From AWTP1-13 sp050248715 (GTDB lineage: Bacteria > Pseudomonadota > Alphaproteobacteria > Rhizobiales > Hyphomicrobiaceae): a stretch of DNA of 64,000 bases. Below the pieces are notes generated by a model, which ran no database searches, was not told the origin of the DNA, and worked only from the letters and a program-made list of their open reading frames with translations. Position 1 is the stretch's first letter, and each line of letters begins with the position of its first letter. The position numbers were made by a program, and so were the translations under genes. The stretch is taken from assembly GCA_050248715.1 (NCBI GenBank), contig JBFWRV010000025.1:13970-77969 (forward strand), in the 5' to 3' direction. Shown in pieces: positions 1 to 7,750 of the stretch.

Positions 1-234
1 TCTGATCCGGCGACGACGGTGTTCGTCAAGGGGGCTCGCTACGACAGGATCATCGAAGCCTTCGGCGGGATCGGGGTCAATGCAACGTCCCCCGACGAGC
101 TGCGGCGCGCGGTGAATCAGGCCATGGAGTCGGGCAAGCCGACTCTGATCAACGCCGTCATCGATCCGGCGGCCGGCAGCGAAAGCGGCCGCATCGGCAA
201 TCTCAATCCGCAAAGCGCGCTGAAGAAGAAATAG
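1..234 (+). CDS. oxc: Oxalyl-CoA decarboxylase, C-terminal fragment (cut by window edge)
   Basis: The reading frame is open from base 1, so only the last 77 codons are seen. The segment GARYDRIIEAFGG followed by a tail with ESGRIGNLNPQS and a lysine-rich end matches the C-terminus of oxalyl-CoA decarboxylases, where this tail forms a lid over the thiamine diphosphate site. The enzyme converts oxalyl-CoA to formyl-CoA and CO2 in the cytoplasm. The frc start is 10 bases downstream, the usual partner. A second ThDP enzyme at 30231 has the same GARYDR motif but ends differently (WLTT), so the two are distinct paralogues. The N-terminal and ThDP domains are outside the window. Confidence 0.85.
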   Translation, partial: SDPATTVFVKGARYDRIIEAFGGIGVNATSPDELRRAVNQAMESGKPTLINAVIDPAAGSESGRIGNLNPQSALKKK

Positions 235-244
235 GGAGCGAGCA

Positions 245-1516
245 ATGAAAGCCCTGGAAGGCGTCAAGATCCTGGACTTCACGCACGTGCAGTCGGGACC
301 GACGTGCACGCAGCTGCTGGCCTGGTTCGGCGCCGACGTGATCAAGGTGGAGCGGCCCGGCGTCGGCGATATCACGCGCGGCCAGCTGCAGGACGTGAAA
401 GGCGCGGATTCGCTCTACTTCACGATGCTGAACCACAACAAGCGCTCCATCACCATCGACAGCAAGAACAAGAAGGGGATGGAAATCCTGGAGCGCCTGG
501 TGAAGACGTGCGACGTGCTGGTGGAAAACTTCGCGCCGGGTGCGCTCGATCGCATGGGGCTGACGTGGGAGCGCATCCAGCAGCTCAACCCGCGCATGAT
601 CTACGCGTCCGTGAAGGGTTTCGGCCCAGGCCCCTACGAGGACTGCAAGGTCTATGAGAACGTGGCGCAGTGTACGGGCGGCGCTGCATCCACCACGGGT
701 TTCCGCGACGGTCCGCCGCTCGTTACCGGCGCCCAGATCGGAGACAGCGGCACGGGTTTGCACCTGGCGCTCGGCATCGTCACGGCGCTCTATCACCGCA
801 CCATGAGCGGCAAGGGTCAGCGCGTGAGCTGCGCCATGCAGGACGGCGTGCTCAATCTCGCGCGCGTCAAGATGCGCGACCAGCAGCGCCTCGCGCACGG
901 GCCGCTCACCGAGTACAGCCAGTACGGGGAGGGCATCCCCTTCGGCAAGGCCGTGCCGCGCGCCGGCAACGATTCAGGCGGCGGCCAGCCCGGGCGCATC
1001 CTCAAGTGCAAGGGCTGGGAGAGCGATCCCGACGCCTACATCTACTTCATCACCCAGGCGCCCGTATGGGAGGCGATCTGCGACGTGATCGGCGAGCCCG
1101 GCTGGAAGACGCATCCCGACTACGCCAAGCCGCCCGCGCGCCTGCCGAGGCTCAACGAGATCTTCGCCCGCATCGAGCAGTGGACTATGACCAAGGACAA
1201 GTTCGAGGCCATGGAGATCCTCAACAAGTACGACATCCCCTGCGGGCCGATCCTGTCGATGAAGGAGCTCAGCGAGGACAAGTCGCTGCTTGCCACCGGC
1301 ACGATGGTGGAGGTGGACCATCCCACGCGCGGCAAGTATCTGTCGGTCGGCAATCCCATCAAGCTGTCGGCCTCGGCGTCGGACGTGAAGCGCTCTCCGC
1401 TGCTCGGCGAGCACACCGACGAGGTACTGCGCGAGCTCGGATATTCAGCCGACGAGATCGCGGGCCTGGCGTCAGCCGGCGCGACCGCCGTGGTCAAGAA
1501 GCAGGCGGCGGAGTAA
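245..1516 (+). CDS. frc: Formyl-CoA:oxalate CoA-transferase
   Basis: This 423-residue class III (CaiB/BaiF) CoA-transferase moves CoA from formyl-CoA to oxalate, giving oxalyl-CoA and formate. The length fits the Frc family (about 425). The N-terminus has LDFTHVQSGPTCTQLLAWFGADVIKVE, here cited in part, and Asp167 in GAQIGDSGTG lies where Frc carries its catalytic aspartate (Asp169 in the Oxalobacter enzyme, family knowledge). The ATG follows AGGGAGCGAGCA, a good ribosome binding site. It sits directly after oxc, so the two form an oxalate decarboxylation couple in which Frc regenerates oxalyl-CoA. A second, more distant class III transferase is at 33205. Confidence 0.93.
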   Translation: MKALEGVKILDFTHVQSGPTCTQLLAWFGADVIKVERPGVGDITRGQLQDVKGADSLYFTMLNHNKRSITIDSKNKKGMEILERLVKTCDVLVENFAPGALDRMGLTWERIQQLNPRMIYASVKGFGPGPYEDCKVYENVAQCTGGAASTTGFRDGPPLVTGAQIGDSGTGLHLALGIVTALYHRTMSGKGQRVSCAMQDGVLNLARVKMRDQQRLAHGPLTEYSQYGEGIPFGKAVPRAGNDSGGGQPGRILKCKGWESDPDAYIYFITQAPVWEAICDVIGEPGWKTHPDYAKPPARLPRLNEIFARIEQWTMTKDKFEAMEILNKYDIPCGPILSMKELSEDKSLLATGTMVEVDHPTRGKYLSVGNPIKLSASASDVKRSPLLGEHTDEVLRELGYSADEIAGLASAGATAVVKKQAAE

Positions 1517-1523
1517 TCAGCTG

Positions 1524-1650
1524 GCGTGGACCCCGCCTTCGCGGGGTGACGTCGTGCTTGCGCAGACACGCGTCCACCCAAGGTGGAGTAGGGGATTGCA
1601 ATGAGCTGACGTGTATCCCCGCCCTCGCGGGGGATGACGTCGGTGCCAGG
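1524..1650. repeat. Intergenic palindromic repeat pair (CCCGCCTTCGCGGGG type)
   Basis: The gap between frc and the formyltransferase holds two short GC-rich hairpins, one around CCCCGCCTTCGCGGGG near 1533 and one around CCCCGCCCTCGCGGGGG near 1617, each followed by TGACGTCG. They look like diverged half copies of the dispersed intergenic palindromes seen elsewhere in the window. No gene is supported here. Confidence 0.6.
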
Positions 1651-1671
1651 GATGGGTTTGGAGTGAGAGAC

Positions 1672-2601
1672 ATGCGTATCGTGGTGCACGGCCAGCAGGC
1701 GTTCGGTAAGGCGGTGCTGGAGGCGCTGCTCAAGCGCGGCGAGAATGTCGTCGCCGTCTACGTGGCGCCGGAGAAGCCCGGCGCGAAGGCCGATCCGCTG
1801 AAGGAGGCGGCGTTGGCAGCCAAATTGCCGGTCTACCAGCCGGCATCCTATCGCAAGCCCGAGGTGTGGGCCGAGTTCAAGGCGCTCAAGCCCGACCTGC
1901 AGGTGATGGCCTTCGTCACGCTGTTCGTGCCGGAGGAGTTCCTCAACATCCCCGCCCACGGCTCGATCCAGTATCACCCCTCGCTGCTGCCGGCCTATCG
2001 CGGCGCCAGCGCCATCAACTGGCCGATCATCAAGGGCGAAAAGGAAACCGGACTGTCGATCTTCTGGCCCGACAACGGCCTCGATACCGGCGACGTGCTC
2101 GTGCAGAAGAAGACGCCCATCTCCGACACGGACACGCTGGGCACCGTCTACTTCGATCGCCTGTTCCCAATGGGTGTGGAGGCGATGCTGGAATCGGTCG
2201 ACCTGGTGAAGGCCGGCAAGGCGCCGCGCATCAAGCAGGACGAGTCCAAGGCCACCTACGAGGGCCGCTGCGGCCCCGAGAATGCCAGGATCGACTGGGG
2301 CAAGCCGTGGGAGCAGATCGACCGGTTGATCCGCGGCTGCAATCCCGCGCCCGGTGCCTGGACGACGCTCGAGGGCAAGCAGCTCAAGATATTCGACGTG
2401 AAGCCACTGCCGGCGAAGGACCCCAAGGGCATCGGCGGCAAGCTCGGCGAGATCGTCGCGGTGGAGGCTGACGGCTTCACGGTCGTCTGCGCTGACGGCC
2501 GCTTCAAAATCTCCCGCGTGCAACCCGCCGACGGCAAGAAGATCGAGGCCGGCGAGTGGGCGAAGTCGGCGAGCCTCGCCGTCGGCGCGCGCTTCGGCTG
2601 A
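1672..2601 (+). CDS. Formyltransferase-family protein, like the 10-formyl-THF hydrolase domain of FDH
   Basis: The 309-residue product has an N-terminal formyl_trans domain and a C-terminal OB-like domain, as in methionyl-tRNA formyltransferase (Fmt). By recollection it resembles the hydrolase domain of 10-formyl-THF dehydrogenase (ALDH1L1) more closely: YHPSLLPAYRGASAINW, GKAPR and ATYEG are shared. The active-site His102 and Asp141 (in GLDTGD) are present. Gln100 replaces the Asn that Fmt carries two residues before the His. Likely roles are 10-formyl-THF hydrolysis or formyl transfer in the C1 pool, not initiator tRNA formylation. The ATG at 1672 was chosen because the family begins here; the open frame upstream belongs to noncoding repeat and frc shadow. 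It lies between frc and fhs, which supports a C1 role. Confidence 0.8.
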   Translation: MRIVVHGQQAFGKAVLEALLKRGENVVAVYVAPEKPGAKADPLKEAALAAKLPVYQPASYRKPEVWAEFKALKPDLQVMAFVTLFVPEEFLNIPAHGSIQYHPSLLPAYRGASAINWPIIKGEKETGLSIFWPDNGLDTGDVLVQKKTPISDTDTLGTVYFDRLFPMGVEAMLESVDLVKAGKAPRIKQDESKATYEGRCGPENARIDWGKPWEQIDRLIRGCNPAPGAWTTLEGKQLKIFDVKPLPAKDPKGIGGKLGEIVAVEADGFTVVCADGRFKISRVQPADGKKIEAGEWAKSASLAVGARFG

Positions 2602-2688
2602 CGCCCACGTCTTCCAATTCACTACGAGAGCCGAGCGGCCCCAGCCGCTGGTACGCTGAAGTTCAACCGCAACAATCGGATAGTCGTC

Positions 2689-4386
2689 ATGCCCGCCTCG
2701 CAGCATCAACAGCCGAAATCCGACATCGAGATTGCCCAGGCCGCCAGGATGCGGCCGATCGTGGACATCGCGCGCGAGAAGCTCGGCATCGCCGCGGAGA
2801 ACCTGCAGCCCTACGGCCACTACAAGGCCAAGGTGTCCATGGACTACGTCAAATCGCTCAAGGGCAAGAAGGACGGCAAGCTGATCCTGGTGACGGCGAT
2901 CTCGCCGACCCCGGCCGGCGAAGGCAAGACCACGACGACGGTGGGCCTCACGGACGCGCTCAACGTCATCGGCAAGAAGGCGATGATGTGCCTGCGCGAG
3001 CCCTCGCTCGGGCCCTGCTTCGGCGTAAAGGGCGGCGCGGCGGGCGGCGGCTATGCCCAGGTCGTGCCGATGGAGGACATCAACCTCCACTTCACCGGCG
3101 ACTTCCATGCCATTACCTCCGCGCACAACCTGCTCGCGGCGCTGGTGGACAATCACATCTACTGGGGCAATGCGCTGGGGCTCGACTCCCGCCGCGTTGC
3201 CTGGCGGCGCGTGATGGACATGAACGACCGCGCGCTGCGCGAGATCGTGTGCTCGCTTGGCGGCGTCGCCAACGGCTATCCGCGCGAAGCGGGCTTCGAC
3301 ATCACGGTGGCCTCCGAGGTGATGGCGATCTTCTGCCTCGCCCGGGATCTCGAGGATCTCAAGACGCGGCTCGGCAACATCATCGTCGGCTACACGCGTG
3401 ACCGCAAACCCGTGCGTGCGAAGGAGCTCAACGCGCATGGCGCCATGACGGCGCTGCTGAAGGATGCGATTGCGCCGAACCTCGTGCAGACGCTGGAAGG
3501 CACGCCCGCGTTCATTCACGGCGGCCCCTTCGCCAACATCGCGCATGGCTGCAACTCGGTGTCCGCCACCGCGACGGCGCTGAAGCTTGCCGACTATGTG
3601 GTCACGGAGGCCGGCTTCGGCGCCGACCTCGGCGCGGAGAAATTCCTGGACATCAAGTGCCGCAAGGCCGGCCTCAAGCCCGACTGTGTCGTCGTCGTCG
3701 CCACCATCCGCGCGCTCAAAATGCACGGCGGCGTCAAGAAGGAGGACTTGAAGAAGGAGAACCTCAAGGCGCTGGAAGCGGGCATGTCCAACCTGCAGCG
3801 CCACATCGAGAACATCAAGAAGTTCGGCCTGCCCGCGGTCGTGTCGATCAACCGCTTCTCGGCCGACACGGATGCCGAGATCGCGCTGGTGAAGGAGAGG
3901 TGCAAGTCGCTGGGCGTGGAGGCGCTGATGGCCGATCACTGGGCCATGGGCGGGGAGGGCGCGGCGGATGTTGCGCGCGCGGTCGTCAAGGTGATCGACG
4001 AGGGCAAGGCCAATCTGAAGCTGCTCTATGCCGACGACATGCCGCTGTTCGACAAGGTGCGCACGATCGCCAAGGAGATCTACCGCGCCGACGATGCCAC
4101 GGCCGACAAGTCGGTGAAGGACCAGCTCAAGGCGTGGGAGGACATGGGCTTCGGCGAGCTGCCGGTCTGCATCGCCAAGACGCAGTATTCCTTCTCGACC
4201 AATCCCGATGCAAAGGGGGCGCCCACGGGCTTCAACATCCCGGTGCGGGAGGTGCGCCTGTCCGCGGGGGCGGAGTTCATCGTCGCGATCTGCGGTGAGA
4301 TCATGACCATGCCCGGCCTGCCCAAGGTGCCGTCCGCCGATTCGATCGACGTCAACGCCGAAGGCAAGATCGTCGGGCTGTTCTGA
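2689..4386 (+). CDS. fhs: Formate--tetrahydrofolate ligase
   Basis: This 565-residue enzyme makes 10-formyl-THF from formate, ATP and THF (family about 556). It shows the ATP-binding segment PTPAGEGKTTTT at residues 73-84, the family signature GGPFANIAHGCNS from residue 278, and the conserved end TMPGLPKVPSADSIDVN. It follows the formyltransferase by 87 bases. With oxc and frc upstream it would capture formate released from oxalate into the folate pool. In methylotrophic alphaproteobacteria the same enzyme is called FtfL. Start choice is supported by the N-terminal SDIEIAQAA segment typical of the family. Confidence 0.97.
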   Translation: MPASQHQQPKSDIEIAQAARMRPIVDIAREKLGIAAENLQPYGHYKAKVSMDYVKSLKGKKDGKLILVTAISPTPAGEGKTTTTVGLTDALNVIGKKAMMCLREPSLGPCFGVKGGAAGGGYAQVVPMEDINLHFTGDFHAITSAHNLLAALVDNHIYWGNALGLDSRRVAWRRVMDMNDRALREIVCSLGGVANGYPREAGFDITVASEVMAIFCLARDLEDLKTRLGNIIVGYTRDRKPVRAKELNAHGAMTALLKDAIAPNLVQTLEGTPAFIHGGPFANIAHGCNSVSATATALKLADYVVTEAGFGADLGAEKFLDIKCRKAGLKPDCVVVVATIRALKMHGGVKKEDLKKENLKALEAGMSNLQRHIENIKKFGLPAVVSINRFSADTDAEIALVKERCKSLGVEALMADHWAMGGEGAADVARAVVKVIDEGKANLKLLYADDMPLFDKVRTIAKEIYRADDATADKSVKDQLKAWEDMGFGELPVCIAKTQYSFSTNPDAKGAPTGFNIPVREVRLSAGAEFIVAICGEIMTMPGLPKVPSADSIDVNAEGKIVGLF

Positions 4387-4391
4387 GCTGC

Positions 4392-4504
4392 TGTCATCCC
4401 GGACGCGCGCGGCGCGTATCCGGGACCCAGGGCAACGAGGAATGCGCGGCGTTTGTGGTCCCTGGGTTCCGGCTCTCGCGCTCCGCGCTCAGCCGGAATG
4501 ACAA
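4392..4504. repeat. Dispersed palindrome family A, copy 1
   Basis: The element begins GTCATCCCGGA and ends CCGGAATGACA, with an inner GGGACCCAGGG/CCCTGGGTTCC inverted pair, so the whole unit can fold into a long hairpin. It lies 6 bases after the fhs stop. Other copies in the window are near 6539, 28531, 32031, 36708, 48974, 50689 and 57915. Confidence 0.8.
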
Positions 4505-4552
4505 CCTGCATTGTGCGCGCGCGCTGTTGCGGGTTGTGCGTGGGCATCGCGC

Positions 4553-4630
4553 GTAGGGTGCAAAAGCGCAGCGCATTGCGCCGATCTGCCGGCGTTTCGG
4601 CGCAATGCGGCTTCGCCTTTTGCGCCCTCG
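4553..4630. repeat. Dispersed palindrome family B, copy 1
   Basis: GTAGGGTGCAAAAGCGCAGCG at the left is mirrored by GGCTTCGCCTTTTGCGCCC at the right, with GCATTGCGCC/GGCGCAATGC as the inner arms. It is the most complete copy of family B; others are near 10250, 35736, 36829, 39708, 57352 and 63818. The recQ frame stays open through this element. Confidence 0.8.
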
Positions 4631-4677
4631 GGCGTAAGCAGGTTGCGGCGCGCCCGCAGCCATTCCATAAGAATCCC

Positions 4678-6519
4678 GTGGCGGCAGATTCTTCAGCTTC
4701 GGGCGCGCATGGGGGCCTCGACGCGGCGCGTCGGGTGCTGCGAGATACGTTCGGCCACGCGGAGTTTCGTGGCCTGCAGGCCGGCGTGATCGGCGAGGTG
4801 CTGGCCGGGCGCAGTGCGCTCGCGGTGCTCCCGACGGGTGGCGGCAAGAGCCTGTGCTACCAGATCCCATCGCTGGTGCGGGCGGGCGTCGGCCTCGTGG
4901 TCTCGCCGCTGATCGCGCTCATGTCGGATCAGGTGGCGGCCCTGCAGCAGTCGGGCGTGGCGGCCGAGAAGCTCGACTCCAGCATCGGCTTCGACGAGCG
5001 CGACTTCATCTGGCACCGCATCGGCGAAGGGACGCTTGATCTGCTCTATCTTTCGCCCGAAGGCCTGATGCAGCCGGCGATGCTGGAGCGCCTGGCCCGC
5101 GTGCCGCTGGCGCTGGTGGCCATCGATGAGGCGCACTGCGTCAGCCAATGGGGCCACGACTTCCGCCCCGAGTATCGCATGCTCGGTCGTCTTGCCGAGG
5201 TGTTCCCGCAAGCGCCTCGTCTCGCCGTCACCGCGACGGCCGACGCGCGCACGCGCGAGGATATCCGCGCGGAGCTCAAACTAGGCGGCGCGCGGGAGTT
5301 CGTGGACAGCTTCGCGCGGCCCGAGATCGCCCTGTCGGCGGAGCGCAAGCGCGGCAAGGGCCACTCCCGCGTGCTGGAGCTGGTGGCCGAGCGTCCCAGG
5401 CGTTCCGGCGTCGTTTACGCAGGCTCGCGCGACGGAGTGGAGAAACTGGCCGAGTCGCTGGTTGCCGCAGGGGTGCCCGCGCTCGCCTATCATGCCGGCC
5501 TCGACAAGGGCGTGCGCGCGGAGCGGCTGGAGCACTACCTGGAAGCGGACGCGGCGGTGATGGTCGCCACCATCGCCTTCGGCATGGGCGTCGACAAGCC
5601 TGATGTGCGCTATGTCATCCACGCCGATCCGCCGGCCTCGATCGAGGCCTACTGGCAGGAGATCGGCCGCGCGGGGCGCGACGGCGCGCCCGCCGAGGGC
5701 ATCACGCTCTATTCTTCGGCCGACCTCGCCTGGGCGCTCCGGCGCATCGATAGCCGTGACATCGACGGCAAGGTCAAGGGCGTGCAGGTGCGCAAGGTGC
5801 GCCAGCTCTACAATATGCTGGACGGCACGGGATGCCGCGCGGGTGCGGTGCGGCGCTACTTCGGCGAGGCCGACGTCGCCGCGTGCGGGCAGTGCGACCT
5901 CTGCCTGAGCCTGCCCGCGGCGGCGGACGCGACGGAAGCCGCGCAGAAGGCGCTCTCGGCCGTGCACCGCCTCGGTGGCCGGTTCGGGCGCGGGCGCGTC
6001 ATCGACCATCTGCTCGGCAAGTCGACGGACGTGCCGGCCGCGGAGATGGGGATGTCGACCTTCGGCATCGGCCGCGAGTTCAGCGCCGCGGGCTGGCGCG
6101 ATCTGCTGGACCAGCTCCTGTTCGAGGGCCTGCTGCGCGAGGATCCCAACGACGGCCGGCCGCTGATCGGGCTCGGCGAGGCCGAGGATGTGCGTGCCGT
6201 CTATCGCGGGGAGCGTCGCGTCGCCATGCGCCAGATGGCCGAGGCCAGCAAGACGCCGCGGGCGCGCAAGCGCGGCGGCGAGCGGCTCGGCGTGGAGCTG
6301 GCGGACGCGGCGCTTTTCGAAGCCCTGCGCGCGTGGCGGCGCGACCGCGCGGCCGAGCAGCACGTGCCGCCATACGTCATTTTTCACGACATCACGCTCT
6401 CGGCCATCGCGCGACAACGTCCTCTCAGCGCGGACGCGCTGGCCAAGGTGAGCGGCGTCGGGCAGAGGAAACTCGAACGCTATGGTGCCGACGTCCTGCA
6501 GATCGTGCGCGCAAGCTGA
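4678..6519 (+). CDS. recQ: ATP-dependent DNA helicase RecQ
   Basis: A 3'-5' DNA helicase used in recombination and fork repair. With a GTG start at 4678 the product is 613 residues, close to E. coli RecQ (609). Seen in order: Walker A TGGGKSLCYQ, DEAH box, SQWGHDFRPEY, motif VI GRAGRDG, the RecQ zinc-binding cysteines including CGQCDLC, a winged-helix RQC domain (MSTFGIG), and a C-terminal HRDC domain ending VSGVGQRKLERYG. The open frame continues upstream to 4453, but that part runs through repeats A and B, so I reject the longer start. The ribosome binding site is weak (CATAAGAATCCC), so the exact start is uncertain. Confidence 0.92.
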   Translation: MAADSSASGAHGGLDAARRVLRDTFGHAEFRGLQAGVIGEVLAGRSALAVLPTGGGKSLCYQIPSLVRAGVGLVVSPLIALMSDQVAALQQSGVAAEKLDSSIGFDERDFIWHRIGEGTLDLLYLSPEGLMQPAMLERLARVPLALVAIDEAHCVSQWGHDFRPEYRMLGRLAEVFPQAPRLAVTATADARTREDIRAELKLGGAREFVDSFARPEIALSAERKRGKGHSRVLELVAERPRRSGVVYAGSRDGVEKLAESLVAAGVPALAYHAGLDKGVRAERLEHYLEADAAVMVATIAFGMGVDKPDVRYVIHADPPASIEAYWQEIGRAGRDGAPAEGITLYSSADLAWALRRIDSRDIDGKVKGVQVRKVRQLYNMLDGTGCRAGAVRRYFGEADVAACGQCDLCLSLPAAADATEAAQKALSAVHRLGGRFGRGRVIDHLLGKSTDVPAAEMGMSTFGIGREFSAAGWRDLLDQLLFEGLLREDPNDGRPLIGLGEAEDVRAVYRGERRVAMRQMAEASKTPRARKRGGERLGVELADAALFEALRAWRRDRAAEQHVPPYVIFHDITLSAIARQRPLSADALAKVSGVGQRKLERYGADVLQIVRAS

Positions 6520-6538
6520 ACGAGGCGGCAGCTGCCCT

Positions 6539-6653
6539 GTCATGCCGGAATTTCGCAGCAGCGAAATATCCGGCACCCAGAGCCGACGCTTCCGGCCGGC
6601 TCCATGTGGCTCTGGTTCCCCGATATTCGCCTTCGGCGAATTCCGGGATGATG
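6539..6653. repeat. Dispersed palindrome family A, copy 2
   Basis: The unit runs from GTCATGCCGGAATTTCGC to TTCGGCGAATTCCGGGATGA, 19 bases after the recQ stop. Here the left arm carries its own small hairpin (TTTCGCAGCAGCGAAA) and the right arm another (TTCGCCTTCGGCGAA). Confidence 0.75.
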
Positions 6654-6675
6654 GGGAGCAGGCTGGCAGATGGGG

Positions 6676-6975
6676 TCAGTCCTGGCACGGGCGGCCGCCG
6701 GCCGTGCAGGTGTATTGCCCGTCCTCCTGCGTGCAGCGATAGCTTGCGTCCTGTGCCTTGTTGTAATCGGCATACGATGCGCCGAGCGTGGGCATGGCGC
6801 GAACCTTGGCGCGCCAGTTGCCGCGGGCTTTGGCCTTGGCCAGAACCTCGAACCGCGACGGGTCGCCGCGCGCGCTGACGGCCTCGGCCGCGCATGTGGC
6901 GGCCCACGCCGGCGCACGCGGCACCAGCAGGATCAGCAGCAGGCCGAGGGAAAGTGTGAACGGGATTGCAGGCAT
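6676..6975 (-). CDS. Small secreted Cys-containing hypothetical protein
   Basis: A 99-residue product with a clear signal peptide (MPAIPFTLSLGLLLILLVP, cleavage likely after APAWA). The mature part has five cysteines, and its second half (AKAKARGNW, LGASYADYN, ASYRC, YTC, PC) aligns with the secreted protein at 10442-10972. I know no function; related short secreted proteins may be common in Rhizobiales, from memory. The start at 6975 places the signal peptide at the N-terminus; longer in-frame starts exist upstream. It lies convergent with recQ and divergent from the RraA-like gene. Confidence 0.7.
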   Translation of the reverse strand: MPAIPFTLSLGLLLILLVPRAPAWAATCAAEAVSARGDPSRFEVLAKAKARGNWRAKVRAMPTLGASYADYNKAQDASYRCTQEDGQYTCTAGGRPCQD

Positions 6976-7073
6976 GCGCGGGCCATTGGTTGTGCATCGG
7001 GCAGCGGAACGATACGACTTCGCTGGCAGGGCGCCTAGGGCGGCCGGACACATGCGGCCGAAAGGAGCAGGCG

Positions 7074-7724
7074 ATGAGTGCATCCGATGATGTTCTTGAG
7101 AGATTCAAGGGGCTCGCCACGCCGACCATTGCCAATGCGCTGGACGACGTGGGGTTCGAGGGCGTGCTCGTCGGCCTGACCCAGATGGTACCCGGCACGC
7201 GCTGCATCGGCCGTGCCGTGACCGTGCGTGAGATCACGGGACGGCGCGGCGATTTCACCTCCGCGGACTTCAAGGTCGGCCAGATCATCGACGCGGCCAG
7301 AGCCGGTGACGTGCTCGTCATCGACAACGGCGGACACTGCGTCTCGACCTTCGGCGGGCTTGCCACCCTGGCGGCCAAGCTCAAGGGTGTCGCGGGCCTC
7401 GTGGCCGATACCGGCGTGCGCGACCGCGAGGAGATGATCGAGCACCAGTTTCCCGTTTTCGCCCGCCACATGACGCCCCTGACGGGGCGCTCGCGTCTGG
7501 CGATCGCGGCCATCAACGAGCCGGTGAGCTGCGGTGGCGTGCGCGTGCGGCCGGGCGACGTGATCGTCGCGGACGGTTCGGGCGTCGTTTGTGTGCCGGC
7601 CGAGCATGCCGCCGAGGTTGCGCGGCTGGCGCTCGGCTACGCCAACGACGACGCCGCGGCGGCGGTCGAACTCGCCAAGGGACTGACCTTCAGCGCTGCG
7701 ATGGCCAAGTTCGCACGCATCTGA
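7074..7724 (+). CDS. RraA-family protein (4-hydroxy-4-methyl-2-oxoglutarate/4-carboxy-4-hydroxy-2-oxoadipate aldolase-like)
   Basis: The 216-residue protein has the RraA/HMG aldolase fold signature: DVLVIDNGG, FGGLATLAAKLKGVAGLVAD, and the metal-site RD pair at Arg116-Asp117 (TGVRD). Family members are class II pyruvate aldolases or oxaloacetate decarboxylases acting at the end of aromatic meta-cleavage routes; the true RraA regulator of RNase E is a homologue. The ATG at 7074 follows AAAGGAGCAG. The MFS gene begins 26 bases after the stop, so uptake and catabolism of one organic acid is a reasonable inference. The substrate cannot be read from sequence. Confidence 0.85.
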   Translation: MSASDDVLERFKGLATPTIANALDDVGFEGVLVGLTQMVPGTRCIGRAVTVREITGRRGDFTSADFKVGQIIDAARAGDVLVIDNGGHCVSTFGGLATLAAKLKGVAGLVADTGVRDREEMIEHQFPVFARHMTPLTGRSRLAIAAINEPVSCGGVRVRPGDVIVADGSGVVCVPAEHAAEVARLALGYANDDAAAAVELAKGLTFSAAMAKFARI

Positions 7725-7750
7725 GCCGGACGAGGCGCGGAAAACCACGC

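Noticed and set aside
1120..3939. 939-codon open frame on the minus strand
   Set aside because: Antisense to frc, the formyltransferase and fhs, which are well supported.
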